This document shows, piece after piece, positions 1-8,808 of a DNA stretch of 45,037 nucleotides. Origin of the DNA: an uncultured Bacteroidales bacterium (GTDB lineage: Bacteria > Bacteroidota > Bacteroidia > Bacteroidales > Bacteroidaceae). A model generated the notes under the pieces. It saw only the letters and a list, made by a program, of their open reading frames with translations. It did no database searches and was not told the origin of the DNA. The stretch spans positions 1 through 45,037 of the forward strand of contig CACYXI010000008.1 in the NCBI GenBank assembly GCA_902778265.1, read 5' to 3'. Position numbers and translations under genes: made by a program. How positions within the stretch are numbered: position 1 is the first letter of the stretch; each line of letters starts with the position of its first letter.

Positions 1-74
<74 letters not shown>

Positions 75-330
75 GTTTCTTTATAATGTAATCTTCCAAT
101 TCCTTGGAAGATCGTATTGTCTTGCTCGGGACGACTATCCTTTATTTATTAAGAAGTATTCTCTCTTCGCCTCCTTGCGGAGGCCGAATTGATCGGTTCG
201 TTTATTACCCAAGTGATATCTCACTTGCTTCTTGTACTACTACTTTCTGTTTATGTAAATCTTGTCAAAGAACTCTTTCTTTTCGCTCCCTTTCAAGCGG
301 TGTTTGGTACCGTTTTCCCGAAAGCGAGTG

Positions 331-362
331 CAAAAGTACTACATTTTCCTGAATCCACCAAA
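331..362 (-). promoter_or_regulatory. rRNA operon promoter, Bacteroidetes type
   Basis: On the minus strand a -33 element TTTG (359-362) is separated by exactly 20 nt from a -7 element TACTTTTG (331-338), matching the Bacteroidetes sigma-ABfr consensus TTTG-N19-21-TAnnTTTG. Transcription would begin near 324, which leaves an rRNA leader of about 250 nt before the 16S gene. The leader contains a 6-bp GC hairpin (169-184). The remaining bases between 75 and 567 show no gene. Confidence 0.75.
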
Positions 363-518
363 TTTTTCTCGAAATATTTTTAGAAAAAGATGCATTTTCT
401 GGGTTTGGGTGACGAAAATCAAGGCAAATCGGCAATACTTGGGGAATATGAGCAGAACGTTGCGAAAATATAAGAAAATGGAGAGAAGGGCATATTTACA
501 AGGGATGGGGGGGGAGGG

Positions 519-557
519 CGAGCCGAACTCGGCTCGAAGCGAGCCAAAGATGGCTCG
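519..557. terminator. Two tandem GC hairpins between ABC transporter and rRNA promoter
   Basis: Two adjacent hairpins share nearly the same stem: 519-535 (CGAGCC with GGCTCG, loop about 5 nt) and 540-557 (CGAGCC with GGCTCG, loop 6 nt). They lie 11 nt past the stop of the minus-strand ABC transporter and upstream of the rRNA promoter. They may terminate the transporter transcript or insulate the rRNA operon. There is no T-tract, so intrinsic termination is uncertain. Confidence 0.4.
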
Positions 558-567
558 AAATAGGGAT

Positions 568-2223
568 TTAATCTCTTAGCTTCTCTATGCGAAGGATGCT
601 TGAGCAATAATCAACAACTGCCGGGCGATGGGTGATGAAGATAATAGTGTGCTGATTAGACTTCATAATATTAGCAAGGAGATTCTTTTCCGTTTCTGGA
701 TCAAGCGCACTCGTAGCCTCATCGAGAAGAAGAATACCACGATTACGGAGAAGTGCACGAGCAATGCAGATTCTCTGCGCCTGTCCCTCACTCAGACCGC
801 CACCATTCTCAGAGCAAGTAGTATCAAGACCATCAGGAAGCGCAAATACAAAATCGGCACATGCCATTTCTAAAGCCTCATGCATCTGCTCATCTGTTGC
901 ATCCTCATCGGCAAGAAGAAGATTATCACGAATAGTGCCACTAAGAAGGGTGTTTCCTTGAGGCACATATACGATATTACAACGTGTGAGCGGACTGATT
1001 TCTACACTCTCCACCTTATTATATATATAAAGAGAACCTGAATCAGGACGAAGAAGGGCCTGAATAAGACGAATGATGGTGGTCTTTCCCGCACCAGTCT
1101 CCCCAAGAATAGCTGTACACTCACCAGGACGGAAATCAAAGGAAAGATCACGAATGACAGGATGAGCCTTGTCATCCTCGTATCCATAGGTTACATTCTC
1201 AAGACGTATTCCGCAAGGACAACCAAGAAGGACATCCGCACCCTGCTCCTCAAGAGGGGTTTCCTCAAGAAGCATCAACCTCTCGGCTGCAGTAAAGACA
1301 CCAACGAAAGCTGGTGCCAGTTTCATGAGACTACGAGCCGGAGACTGTATCTTATTCACGAGCTGGAGGAAAGCGGTCATGCCACCAAAGGATAGCGTGC
1401 CGGCTGACATTCGCAAAGCACTCCACGCAAAGGCGAAGAGATAGCAAAAAGCAAAACCAAAATTAAGGATGAAATTAGAAAGAAGACGGAACTTGGTTCT
1501 TCTCTCCACATTACTCTGCAACATACGATGCTGGTCATCAAGACGCTCAACCATCATCTCCTCACTCTCAAGCGTCTTTACGAGCATACGATTCTGAACA
1601 GTTTCCTGAAGAATGCTCTGCACACGCGAATCAGAATCACGCACATCGCGTGAAAGCTGTCGCATACGACGAACATACACTTTACTTAGAAGGGCAAAGA
1701 TTGGTATCAAGAACACAATAATCAATGCCAATCTGTGATCCATAAGATACAGGTAGAAGAATGCACCAAGAAACATTGCAAGTACGGAGAGGGTACTTGG
1801 AAGAGTCTCGGTAAGGAACACTACCACCTGATTCACATCCAATTCAAGACGATTTATGACATCACCGCTATGAAGGCTCTCCTTACCATGCCACTCTGAA
1901 CGCAGAATACGATCAAGCATCTGCCTCTGCATACGATTCTGAGCACGAACCCCAAGGATATTCTTCACCCACACGGCCGTCATATTAATGGCAAAGCTAC
2001 AGAGAACAAGCCCTCCCATTATCCCGACAGCCGTAATAACGTCACCTTCAACAGAATGCGATGCCACATCAATGGCATGTTTCACAGCCCACACAGAAGC
2101 AAGGCTCACCCCAACCTCAAGCAAACCTAAGAACGCATTCAACGAAGCCTGGAAGAGATTTCCACGCCACGAACGCCACAGCCAGCGAAGTATCTGTTTT
2201 GAAGAATAAGTATTTGGTCCCAT
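568..2223 (-). CDS. ABC transporter, fused permease and ATP-binding half-transporter
   Basis: A 551-residue half-transporter of the exporter (ABCB-like) type, with an N-terminal six-helix membrane domain (about residues 25-305) and a C-terminal nucleotide-binding domain. Visible motifs are Walker A GETGAGKT (374-381), Q-loop PQGN (about 421), signature LSEGQ (477-481), Walker B ILLLDE (497-502) and switch His 532. It should act as a dimer in the inner membrane, exporting a lipid, peptide or drug; the substrate cannot be read from sequence. The ATG at 2223 is the only reasonable start. It lies 21 nt downstream of the nadK stop on the same strand, so the two may be cotranscribed. Nothing looks truncated. 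Confidence 0.93.
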   Translation of the reverse strand: MGPNTYSSKQILRWLWRSWRGNLFQASLNAFLGLLEVGVSLASVWAVKHAIDVASHSVEGDVITAVGIMGGLVLCSFAINMTAVWVKNILGVRAQNRMQRQMLDRILRSEWHGKESLHSGDVINRLELDVNQVVVFLTETLPSTLSVLAMFLGAFFYLYLMDHRLALIIVFLIPIFALLSKVYVRRMRQLSRDVRDSDSRVQSILQETVQNRMLVKTLESEEMMVERLDDQHRMLQSNVERRTKFRLLSNFILNFGFAFCYLFAFAWSALRMSAGTLSFGGMTAFLQLVNKIQSPARSLMKLAPAFVGVFTAAERLMLLEETPLEEQGADVLLGCPCGIRLENVTYGYEDDKAHPVIRDLSFDFRPGECTAILGETGAGKTTIIRLIQALLRPDSGSLYIYNKVESVEISPLTRCNIVYVPQGNTLLSGTIRDNLLLADEDATDEQMHEALEMACADFVFALPDGLDTTCSENGGGLSEGQAQRICIARALLRNRGILLLDEATSALDPETEKNLLANIMKSNQHTIIFITHRPAVVDYCSSILRIEKLRD

Positions 2224-2244
2224 GGTAAGAAAATATGAAATTGT

Positions 2245-3129
2245 TTATCTCTGATCAGCTCCCCACATCATCTTTTCACGAAGAGTGGAGAAATATCTAC
2301 GATCGCTGAAACGCACAACCTTTGCCGTGTAATCGGCCTTACGTATCGTGATGAGAGTACCCTCTGGGAGACTCTCGGAACGACCATCCACAGCAACGAG
2401 GAAATTATGACTACGACTCTCCACCTTGAGTGTGATAACCGAATTGTCAGGAACAACTATAGGGCGAACATTCAGACTATGAGGAGCCACAGGTGTAAGA
2501 CAAAGAATATCTGTATCAGGAGTTATGATTGGACCGCCGTTACTCAACGAGTATGCCGTTGAGCCCATTGGAGTGGTAACTATCAATCCGTCAGCCTGAT
2601 AAGTTACTACATACTCGTCATTCACACTCGTGCGAATAGCAATCATAGAAGCTGTATCACGCTTGAGTACTGCAATATCATTAAGCGCATAAGGACATTC
2701 CTTGATAGGAGCGCCGTCACTTTCTATAACAAGGACTGCATGCTCACTCAGCACATAGTCATCAGAATAAAGATTAGCAATAGCACGCTCAATCTCTGTA
2801 GGGTTCACATCGGCAAGAAAACCGAGTCGCCCGATATTCACGCCAATGATAGGGATGTTTTTATGCCCGACACGAGCCGCAGTCTTCAGCAACGTGCCGT
2901 CTCCACCCATTGACACAGCGAAATCAGCCTCAAAGTCATCACCGTCGAAGACCTTGTCAACATCCAGTTCAAGATGCTGCCCTTTGGTCAGGAAATCAAA
3001 GAAGGGACGGTCAATAAGGATTTCACCCTCACGCTGATTAAGGAGAGAGAGAATTTTCTGTATTGCCGCAGACTTCTTGGCCTGATACTGATTGCCGAAA
3101 ATTGCGAAGCGAAGTGACTTATCTGACAT
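2245..3129 (-). CDS. nadK: NAD kinase
   Basis: ATP-dependent NAD kinase (294 residues) phosphorylates NAD to NADP in the cytoplasm. The diagnostic GGDGT motif is at residues 75-79, followed by IGVNIGRLGFLAD, a conserved NDIAV segment and the Gly-rich TTPMGSTAYSLSNGGPI segment. The open frame continues upstream to 3678, but that part is antisense to the DJ-1 gene and does not resemble the family. I therefore place the start at the ATG at 3129 (MSDKSLRFAIFG), which gives the usual family length. It is divergent from the DJ-1 gene across a 142-bp spacer and precedes the ABC transporter on the same strand. Confidence 0.96.
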   Translation of the reverse strand: MSDKSLRFAIFGNQYQAKKSAAIQKILSLLNQREGEILIDRPFFDFLTKGQHLELDVDKVFDGDDFEADFAVSMGGDGTLLKTAARVGHKNIPIIGVNIGRLGFLADVNPTEIERAIANLYSDDYVLSEHAVLVIESDGAPIKECPYALNDIAVLKRDTASMIAIRTSVNDEYVVTYQADGLIVTTPMGSTAYSLSNGGPIITPDTDILCLTPVAPHSLNVRPIVVPDNSVITLKVESRSHNFLVAVDGRSESLPEGTLITIRKADYTAKVVRFSDRRYFSTLREKMMWGADQR

Positions 3130-3167
3130 AAAATTGTGCGTATTATTATCTTTATGAACTGAAATAT

Positions 3168-3198
3168 TTTGAATTTTCAGGAAACTTTCGTATATTTG
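3168..3198 (+). promoter_or_regulatory. Promoter for DJ-1/ispD/recG operon
   Basis: TTTG (3168-3171) and TATATTTG (3191-3198) are separated by 19 nt, matching the Bacteroidetes -33/-7 consensus. The predicted start is near 3205, about 65 nt before the DJ-1 ATG. It sits in the divergent spacer with nadK. Confidence 0.65.
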
Positions 3199-3271
3199 CA
3201 AATGATTTTCAATGCAAAAATAATAAATAAAATTCAAAAAGCAGAAAAAATATCCAAAAAAATTGAAGATT

Positions 3272-3835
3272 ATGGCAAAAGTATATGAATTTCTTGCTAA
3301 TGGCACAGAAGAGATCGAGGCTCTCATCACAGTTGACATCCTTAGAAGAGGTGGTATTGACGTGAAAATGGTAAGCACAACAGGTAGCGAATTCATCGAG
3401 TCAGCACACGGAATCGTGATCAAATGTGATGAGATGATAGAGGACTCTGATTTCTCTGATGCTGATATGTTGTTGCTCCCCGGTGGAATGCCAGGTTCAA
3501 CAAACCTTCTTAAACATGAAGGCGTGAGAAAGGCTGTCTTAGCACAACATGCAGCAGGTAAAAAGATTGGCGCTATATGTGCCGCTCCTATGGTATTGGG
3601 CGACCTCGGAATCCTCAAAGGCAAGAAGGCTACCTGTTTTCCAGGTTGCGAGAACACCCTGATCGGTGCGGAATACACTCATGAGCTCTACACTATCGAC
3701 GGAAATATCATTACCGGCGAAGGTCCTGCAGCTACTTTCCCTTACGCCTATGCCATCCTCGAAATGTTTGCAGACAAGCAGACAGTTGAGAACATCAAGG
3801 AAGGTATGAGATTCAATCATCTGATGGGCAAGTAA
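3272..3835 (+). CDS. DJ-1/YajL-family protein (ThiJ/PfpI)
   Basis: A 187-residue protein of the DJ-1/PfpI superfamily, DJ-1/YajL branch. The nucleophile-elbow cysteine is C103 in [10 protein letters not shown], and the conserved acidic residue is E16 in EEIEALIT, equivalent to human DJ-1 E18. Family members have been linked to glyoxalase/deglycase activity and oxidative-stress protection, and the exact reaction remains debated. The ATG at 3272 is preferred over a TTG three codons upstream because [17 protein letters not shown] is the family N-terminus. It begins a tight plus-strand cluster: ispD starts 2 nt after its stop and recG overlaps ispD. Confidence 0.92.
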   Translation: MAKVYEFLANGTEEIEALITVDILRRGGIDVKMVSTTGSEFIESAHGIVIKCDEMIEDSDFSDADMLLLPGGMPGSTNLLKHEGVRKAVLAQHAAGKKIGAICAAPMVLGDLGILKGKKATCFPGCENTLIGAEYTHELYTIDGNIITGEGPAATFPYAYAILEMFADKQTVENIKEGMRFNHLMGK

Positions 3836-3837
3836 TT

Positions 3838-4503
3838 ATGGACTACATAATAATAGTCGCTGGAGGCAAGGGATTGAGAATGGGAGGAGAAATCCCCAAG
3901 CAATTCCTACCTATCTGCGGTAAACCAATCCTGATGAGGACAATAGACCGATTTCGCGAATATTGCAAAGAGATCGGTATTGTTCTTGTATTGCCTAAAT
4001 CCCAACAGGACTATTGGAAGGAACTCTGTCTGAAATACCCTTCCTTCAATTCCGAAGGCATACAGATAGCCGATGGTGGACAGACAAGATTCCACTCCGT
4101 TCAGAATGGCCTAAACCTTGTACCTAATGATGCACAAGGAGTTGTGGGAGTACATGATGGCGTGCGTCCATTCGTATCTGTTGAGACTATCAAAAGATGC
4201 TATGAGGCAGCACGCGAGGTAAAAGCAGTAATCCCTGTAACTGAGGTTGTTGAGACTCTGAGATACACTCCAGAAAACAAGAACGTGTTCAGAGGCGACT
4301 ACCGATTGGTACAGACACCACAGGTTTTCGACATTCAACTTCTCAAGGGGGCAAACAAACAGGAATACAAGGACACTTTTACGGACGATGCCTCTGTTGT
4401 GGAGGGTATCGGACAAAAGGTGACTATGGTTGAGGGCAACCGCGAGAACATAAAGATAACAACCCCATTCGACATAACGATAGCAGAAGCTTTGCTTAAA
4501 TAA
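3838..4503 (+). CDS. ispD: 2-C-methyl-D-erythritol 4-phosphate cytidylyltransferase
   Basis: IspD (221 residues) transfers CMP from CTP to methylerythritol phosphate in the MEP isoprenoid pathway. The N-terminal nucleotide-binding loop AGGKGLRMG with downstream K20 is present, as are HDGVRPF and the C-terminal DDASVVE and NIKITTPFD segments. All are family signatures. It begins 2 nt after the DJ-1 stop, and its TAA stop shares one base with the recG ATG, suggesting translational coupling. Its length is standard and no key residue is missing. Confidence 0.96.
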   Translation: MDYIIIVAGGKGLRMGGEIPKQFLPICGKPILMRTIDRFREYCKEIGIVLVLPKSQQDYWKELCLKYPSFNSEGIQIADGGQTRFHSVQNGLNLVPNDAQGVVGVHDGVRPFVSVETIKRCYEAAREVKAVIPVTEVVETLRYTPENKNVFRGDYRLVQTPQVFDIQLLKGANKQEYKDTFTDDASVVEGIGQKVTMVEGNRENIKITTPFDITIAEALLK

Positions 4504-6599
4504 TGAGCGACATTCTGAAACAAGACATAATGTATGTTAGCGGCGTTGGACCGACCAAGAAGCAGATACTCAACAAGGAACTGGGTATCAAAACCATCGG
4601 TGACATGCTGGAATACTATCCATATAAATATGTGGATAGAAGCCATGTATATACCATCAGCAGCCTTACGCAAGATATGTCTTTTGTTCAGATCAAAGGT
4701 CGCATTCTTTCTTTCGAGACATTCCCGATGGGGATAAAGAAGAAAAGACTCGTTGCACATTTCGGTGACGGAACTGGTGTCGTTGATCTCGTATGGTTCT
4801 CTGGAACACAATACGTTACAAAGAACTTCAAGGTTGGGGTTGACTATATCGTTTTTGGCAAGCCAGGAATATTCGGAGGCAGATTCCAGTTCACGCATCC
4901 TGAGATTGAAAAGACAGAAAATCTTCAACTCTCACAGATGGGTATGCAGCCATACTATGTGACGACAGAGAAGATGAAGAACGCAGGGCTCACCTCACGT
5001 TCCATGGAGAAGATTGCCAAGGCTATGCTTACAAAGATGCCGACTCTACCCGAAACGCTTCCCGATTACATCACTACCCCACTCCACCTTGTAAGTCGTG
5101 ATACGGCTATGAGGAACGTGCACTATCCCAAGTCTCAACAGGAAATGCAGAAGGCAAGGGAGAGGTTGAAATTCGAGGAACTGTTCTATGTTCAGCTCAA
5201 TATCCTTCGCTACACGGCTAACCACCGTCGCAAGTACAAAGGGTATATGCTTCCAAGAGTCGGAAAGCATTTCAAGGAATTCTTTAGCAAGAACCTGAAA
5301 TTTGAGCTTACGGGAGCACAGAAACGGGTTATGCACGAGATACAAGCCGATATGAATACTGGCCGACAGATGAACCGCCTCGTTCAAGGTGATGTTGGCT
5401 CAGGAAAGACTCTCGTTGCCCTCATGGCTATGCTGATAGCCGTGGATAACGGTTTTCAGGCTTGTCTGATGGCACCTACCGAAATCCTTGCCGAGCAACA
5501 TCTTGCCACCATACAGGAGTTTCTAAAAGGTATGGACGTAAAGGTGGAACTTCTGACAGGTATTGTCAAGGGCAAGAAGAGAAAGGAAGTGCTTGAGCAA
5601 CTCGTAACTGGCGAAATTGATATTCTCGTGGGAACTCATGCCTTGATAGAAGAAACCGTACAGTTCAAGAACATCGGACTTGCCGTAGTTGACGAGCAAC
5701 ATCGTTTTGGTGTAGCTCAGAGAGCAAAGCTATGGGCAAAAAACGAGAATCCGCCACACATTCTCGTGATGACGGCAACGCCAATCCCTCGCACTCTCGC
5801 CATGACTATCTACGGAGATCTGGACGTAAGCGTTATTGACGAGCTTCCTCCAGGCAGAAAACCTATACAGACGTTACACAAATACGACAACCAGACAACG
5901 AGTCTATTCAACGGCATCAGACAGCAGATAAGCATTGGCAGACAGGTGTATATAGTCTATCCTCTCATAACCGAGAGCGAAAAGATAGACCTCAAGAACC
6001 TTGAGGAAGGCTATGAATATCTGCAAAACATCTTTCCAGAATACAAGATGAGTAAGGTGCACGGAAGGATGAAGCCAGCCGAGAAGGAAGAGGAAATGCA
6101 GAAATTCGCATCAGGCGAGACTCAGATACTCGTTGCGACCACCGTTATTGAGGTTGGTGTGAACGTGCCTAATGCCTCCGTAATGGTAATAATGGACGCT
6201 CAGAGATTCGGGCTTTCACAATTGCACCAGCTTAGAGGACGAGTAGGACGAGGTGCCGACCAGAGCTATTGCATCCTTGTTACGGGGCATGAACTTGCTC
6301 AGGAAACACGCAAGCGAATGGAGATAATGACGGAAACCAACGACGGTTTCCGCATAGCAGAGGCAGATCTGAAGCTAAGAGGGCCGGGAGATCTTGAAGG
6401 CACTCAGCAATCAGGACTTGCCTTCGACCTAAAGATTGCCGATATTGCAAGAGACGGACAACTCGTTCAGCTTGCAAGAGACGAGGCTCAGAAAATAATA
6501 GATGATGATCCGGAATGTAATTCTCCTCACCACGCTATGCTGTGGCGCAGGCTCAACGAATTAAGGAAAGATGATGTGGATTGGGCTCAGATAAGCTAA
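4503..6599 (+). CDS. recG: ATP-dependent DNA helicase RecG
   Basis: RecG (698 residues) remodels stalled replication forks and branch-migrates Holliday junctions. The N-terminal wedge/OB domain (about 1-240) precedes helicase motifs: Walker A GDVGSGKT, the DEQH box in VVDEQHRFG, TATPIPRTLAMT (motif III) and the C-terminal QLRGRVGRG motif VI, followed by the RecG C-terminal region. The ATG overlaps the ispD stop by one base, so the genes are probably translated together. Length and motifs are those of an intact enzyme. Confidence 0.97.
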   Translation: MSDILKQDIMYVSGVGPTKKQILNKELGIKTIGDMLEYYPYKYVDRSHVYTISSLTQDMSFVQIKGRILSFETFPMGIKKKRLVAHFGDGTGVVDLVWFSGTQYVTKNFKVGVDYIVFGKPGIFGGRFQFTHPEIEKTENLQLSQMGMQPYYVTTEKMKNAGLTSRSMEKIAKAMLTKMPTLPETLPDYITTPLHLVSRDTAMRNVHYPKSQQEMQKARERLKFEELFYVQLNILRYTANHRRKYKGYMLPRVGKHFKEFFSKNLKFELTGAQKRVMHEIQADMNTGRQMNRLVQGDVGSGKTLVALMAMLIAVDNGFQACLMAPTEILAEQHLATIQEFLKGMDVKVELLTGIVKGKKRKEVLEQLVTGEIDILVGTHALIEETVQFKNIGLAVVDEQHRFGVAQRAKLWAKNENPPHILVMTATPIPRTLAMTIYGDLDVSVIDELPPGRKPIQTLHKYDNQTTSLFNGIRQQISIGRQVYIVYPLITESEKIDLKNLEEGYEYLQNIFPEYKMSKVHGRMKPAEKEEEMQKFASGETQILVATTVIEVGVNVPNASVMVIMDAQRFGLSQLHQLRGRVGRGADQSYCILVTGHELAQETRKRMEIMTETNDGFRIAEADLKLRGPGDLEGTQQSGLAFDLKIADIARDGQLVQLARDEAQKIIDDDPECNSPHHAMLWRRLNELRKDDVDWAQIS

Positions 6600-6604
6600 T
6601 AGTG

Positions 6605-6646
6605 GCGGCCTCTCCCCCCGCCCTCCCCCGTAGGGAGGGAGCCGGA
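6605..6646 (+). repeat. GC-rich palindromic dispersed repeat, copy 1
   Basis: A 42-bp GC-rich sequence just after recG, built around the palindromic core CCTCCCCCGTAGGGAGGG. An identical 42-bp copy lies at 35874-35915 inside the phospholipase D gene, and a 40-bp inverted copy lies at 36106-36145. The following bases up to 6702 are A/T-rich with a repeated CAATTAA motif. Confidence 0.85.
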
Positions 6647-6702
6647 AGGCAACAAGCCTCTATCTACAACTATCAATTAACAATTAAAAATGAACAATTA
6701 AC

Positions 6703-7554
6703 ATGCCTTTCACGACAAATACAATAATAAAGGACTCCCCCTCGGGGGCAGGGGGGGCTATAACAAGCGCTCAGAACCCAAAGATTAAGCGATTACTTCA
6801 ATTACAACAGAAGTCTTCCGAAAGAAGGAAGGCTGGATTGTTTGTGGTTGAAGGAATTAGGGAAGTGGAGAGATGCTTAGAAAAAGGCTATGAAATTGAT
6901 ACTATTTTTAGCCTAACCAAGCCTTCCCAAAGGGAAGGATGTCTGAATGTATCAGAAATCATAGAGAAGAACAAAGGCATCAAATTATTTGAGGTCTCTC
7001 CTGCTATCTACGAAAAGATTGCATATCGTGGTAGTACAGAGGGAGTTATTGCAGAAGTCAAGACAAAGGACAAGACACTTCAGGACTTGAAACTTTCAGA
7101 GAATCCGCTTATCGTGGTATTAGAGAGCGTAGAGAAACCAGGAAATCTTGGTGCTATTCTCCGTTCTGCTGATGCCGCAGGAGCAGATGCTCTTATCGTT
7201 TGTGATCCTTTGACTGATCTCTACAACCCAAATCTCATAAGGAATAGCACAGGTGCGATATTTAGCGTGCCTTGTGTCGCCTGTACCTCAGAAGAGTGCA
7301 TCAAGTTCCTGAAAAAGAACAATATACAAATTCTCACTGCCCAGCTTCAGGACTCAGAACTCTATTATGATACCGACATGAAACGCGGTACGGCAATAGT
7401 TATGGGAACAGAAGCTACAGGATTGACAGACATCTGGCGTAAGGCAGCCGATGCCCATATCCGAATACCGATGCTTGGAATTACAGATTCGCTTAACGTA
7501 TCGGTAAGCGCAGCAATATTGCTTTATGAGGCGGTGAGGCAGAGAGAAGCCTAA
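6703..7554 (+). CDS. TrmH/SpoU-family RNA 2'-O-methyltransferase
   Basis: A SAM-dependent SPOUT-class RNA ribose methyltransferase of 283 residues. The N-terminal L30e-like substrate-binding domain begins around ITSAQNPKIKRLLQLQ. The catalytic SpoU domain shows EKPGNLGAILRSADAAGAD (motif 1, about 147-165), VMGTEATGL (motif 2) and SLNVSVSAAILLYE (motif 3). The RNA target cannot be told from sequence. Two segments look repeat-derived: the first about 19 residues contain a CCCCCTCGGGGGCAGGGGGGG element, and residues 70-80 encode a 32-bp repeat that recurs right after the stop. Translation could instead begin further in if a non-ATG codon is used near ITSAQN. Confidence 0.92.
   Translation: MPFTTNTIIKDSPSGAGGAITSAQNPKIKRLLQLQQKSSERRKAGLFVVEGIREVERCLEKGYEIDTIFSLTKPSQREGCLNVSEIIEKNKGIKLFEVSPAIYEKIAYRGSTEGVIAEVKTKDKTLQDLKLSENPLIVVLESVEKPGNLGAILRSADAAGADALIVCDPLTDLYNPNLIRNSTGAIFSVPCVACTSEECIKFLKKNNIQILTAQLQDSELYYDTDMKRGTAIVMGTEATGLTDIWRKAADAHIRIPMLGITDSLNVSVSAAILLYEAVRQREA
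6911..6942 (+). repeat. 32-bp palindromic repeat inserted in frame in the methyltransferase gene
   Basis: The 32 bases GCCTAACCAAGC...GGGAAGGATGT are identical to 7549-7580, which overlaps the stop codon of the same gene and runs into the spacer. The core CTTCCCAAAGGGAAG is palindromic. Inside the gene it encodes LTKPSQREG in frame, in a loop of the substrate-binding domain. Confidence 0.85.
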
Positions 7555-7690
7555 CCAAGCCTTCCCAAAGGGAAGGATGTTTTATAGTAACATCCCCCAA
7601 ACAAGCGTCCCCCCATCCCCTTCAAGGTGTAACTACTCCCCCTTGAGGGGGAAGGGGGGAGGAGCCCTCCCTTGGGGAGGGACTGGGTAG
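7549..7690. repeat. GC-rich palindromic repeat cluster downstream of the methyltransferase
   Basis: This starts with the 32-bp repeat seen at 6911-6942. It continues with CCCCCTTGAGGGGGAAGGGGGG and CCCTCCCTTGGGGAGGG palindromes, filling nearly the whole spacer between the convergent methyltransferase and DUF2807 genes. The strong hairpins could act as a bidirectional terminator, although no T-tract is present. Confidence 0.7.
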
Positions 7691-7691
7691 G

Positions 7692-8519
7692 CTATTTAAT
7701 CGTCACTCTTCCTGAACCAGTAACGGTAGTATAATGAGCCTTAATATCACCTGAAAGCTTAACATCTCCACTACCCTTAATGGTAGCTGACACGTTATCG
7801 CAATCAATCTTACCCGTCAAGTTACCACTTCCACGGATTTCGACATTAACGACATCCACCTTACCGTTTATAACTATATTTCCAGAGCCACCAATAGCAG
7901 CATCAAGTTTCTTGCTGATTTTCATGCCATTATAGGTAATGTTTCCACTACCATTAACCTCCATCTCGGCAGAAGAAGCCTTCAATTCCGCAACCTCAAT
8001 ATTGCCACTACCACTAACCTTTGCTGATAATTCTCCACACTCCACTTTCTTTGTCTTGATAATACCACTCCCCTTTACAGATACAGACAGAGACTTGCCA
8101 GAAACATTGATTGGAGTCTGAGCTGTAATGTTACCAGAACTGGTAACACAAACAGATTCGAGCGAAGGAGACTCCACATTAATCTTCACATTCTTAGTGT
8201 CTTTGATAAATGTGTTCTCTTCCATTTCTATCACAAGAACACCATTCACTACATTTGTGTTGATTTTATCAATCTGATCCTGTGGAGCAACAATAGAGAC
8301 CTTGATAGCCTCACCCTGCTTGTAGAGTACATTGCATAAAGTCTTATTCTCAATTGAAGTAAATGCGGAACAATCACGTTCTTCCGTAACTGCCTTCGCC
8401 TTCTTTTCAGAAGCCATAGAAACAGCCATTTCAGGCATAGTCTCTTTACTGCCAGTAGCAAGACAATTCATAGAAACGAAGAATAAGGCAATCGCAACTA
8501 ATGTTTTGGTTTTCATCAT
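7692..8519 (-). CDS. DUF2807 (head-GIN domain) secreted protein
   Basis: A 275-residue exported protein with an N-terminal signal peptide (KTKTLVAIALFFVSMNCLA). The rest is made of repeated strands carrying GSGNI-type turns (SGNI, GSGI, GSGNI, GSGNI, GSGNI, GSGNL, GSGD, GSGR), the hallmark of the DUF2807 putative auto-transporter adhesin head-GIN domain, a beta-helix-like fold. Its cellular role is not established. The start is set at the ATG at 8519 (MMKTKTL); the open frame extends 14 codons further but that would bury the signal peptide. A -7 box TAACTTTG lies at 8549-8556. Confidence 0.85.
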   Translation of the reverse strand: MMKTKTLVAIALFFVSMNCLATGSKETMPEMAVSMASEKKAKAVTEERDCSAFTSIENKTLCNVLYKQGEAIKVSIVAPQDQIDKINTNVVNGVLVIEMEENTFIKDTKNVKINVESPSLESVCVTSSGNITAQTPINVSGKSLSVSVKGSGIIKTKKVECGELSAKVSGSGNIEVAELKASSAEMEVNGSGNITYNGMKISKKLDAAIGGSGNIVINGKVDVVNVEIRGSGNLTGKIDCDNVSATIKGSGDVKLSGDIKAHYTTVTGSGRVTIK

Positions 8520-8548
8520 AACTATTTGTTTTTTAGGTTTACTGAGTG

Positions 8549-8556
8549 CAAAGTTA
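8549..8556 (-). promoter_or_regulatory. -7 promoter element for the DUF2807 gene
   Basis: TAACTTTG on the minus strand lies 30 nt upstream of the gene start. A weak -33 match (GTTG, 8577-8580) sits 20 nt upstream. It fits the Bacteroidetes consensus but the -33 half is poor. Confidence 0.5.
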
Positions 8557-8729
8557 AACAATTATTTTTATATCAGCAACGTTTTTCTGTGAAAAAATAG
8601 TAATTACAGCCAATATCCCCTTTTTAGTATTTTAATCCACTCATAATTCCTAAATCTTTACAACGACAGCTTCAATTAATTATGGTATTTTCCCATAACC
8701 AGAACAAAGAAACAGCTAAGGCAAGACGT

Positions 8730-8761
8730 AAAAAAAGCAGCCGAATAAAAATCCGACTGCT
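8730..8761 (-). terminator. Intrinsic terminator of the OmpA-like lipoprotein gene
   Basis: On the minus strand an 11-bp stem (AGCAGTCGGAT with ATTCGGCTGCT, two G-U pairs) is closed by a short T-rich loop and followed by a run of T. It lies about 48 nt past the stop of the OmpA-like gene. Confidence 0.8.
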
Positions 8762-8808
8762 TTCGAGATATTGTGGATTTTTATGGATCCACTCAACTAC
8801 AAAACAGA

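Noticed and set aside
104-579. Several short plus-strand open frames in the rRNA leader region.
   Set aside because: They overlap each other and the rRNA promoter, have no family resemblance and are low in coding signal.
3130-3678. Upstream extension of the NAD kinase frame (about 183 more codons).
   Set aside because: It is antisense to the DJ-1 gene and shows no similarity to NAD kinases; the family N-terminus is at 3129.
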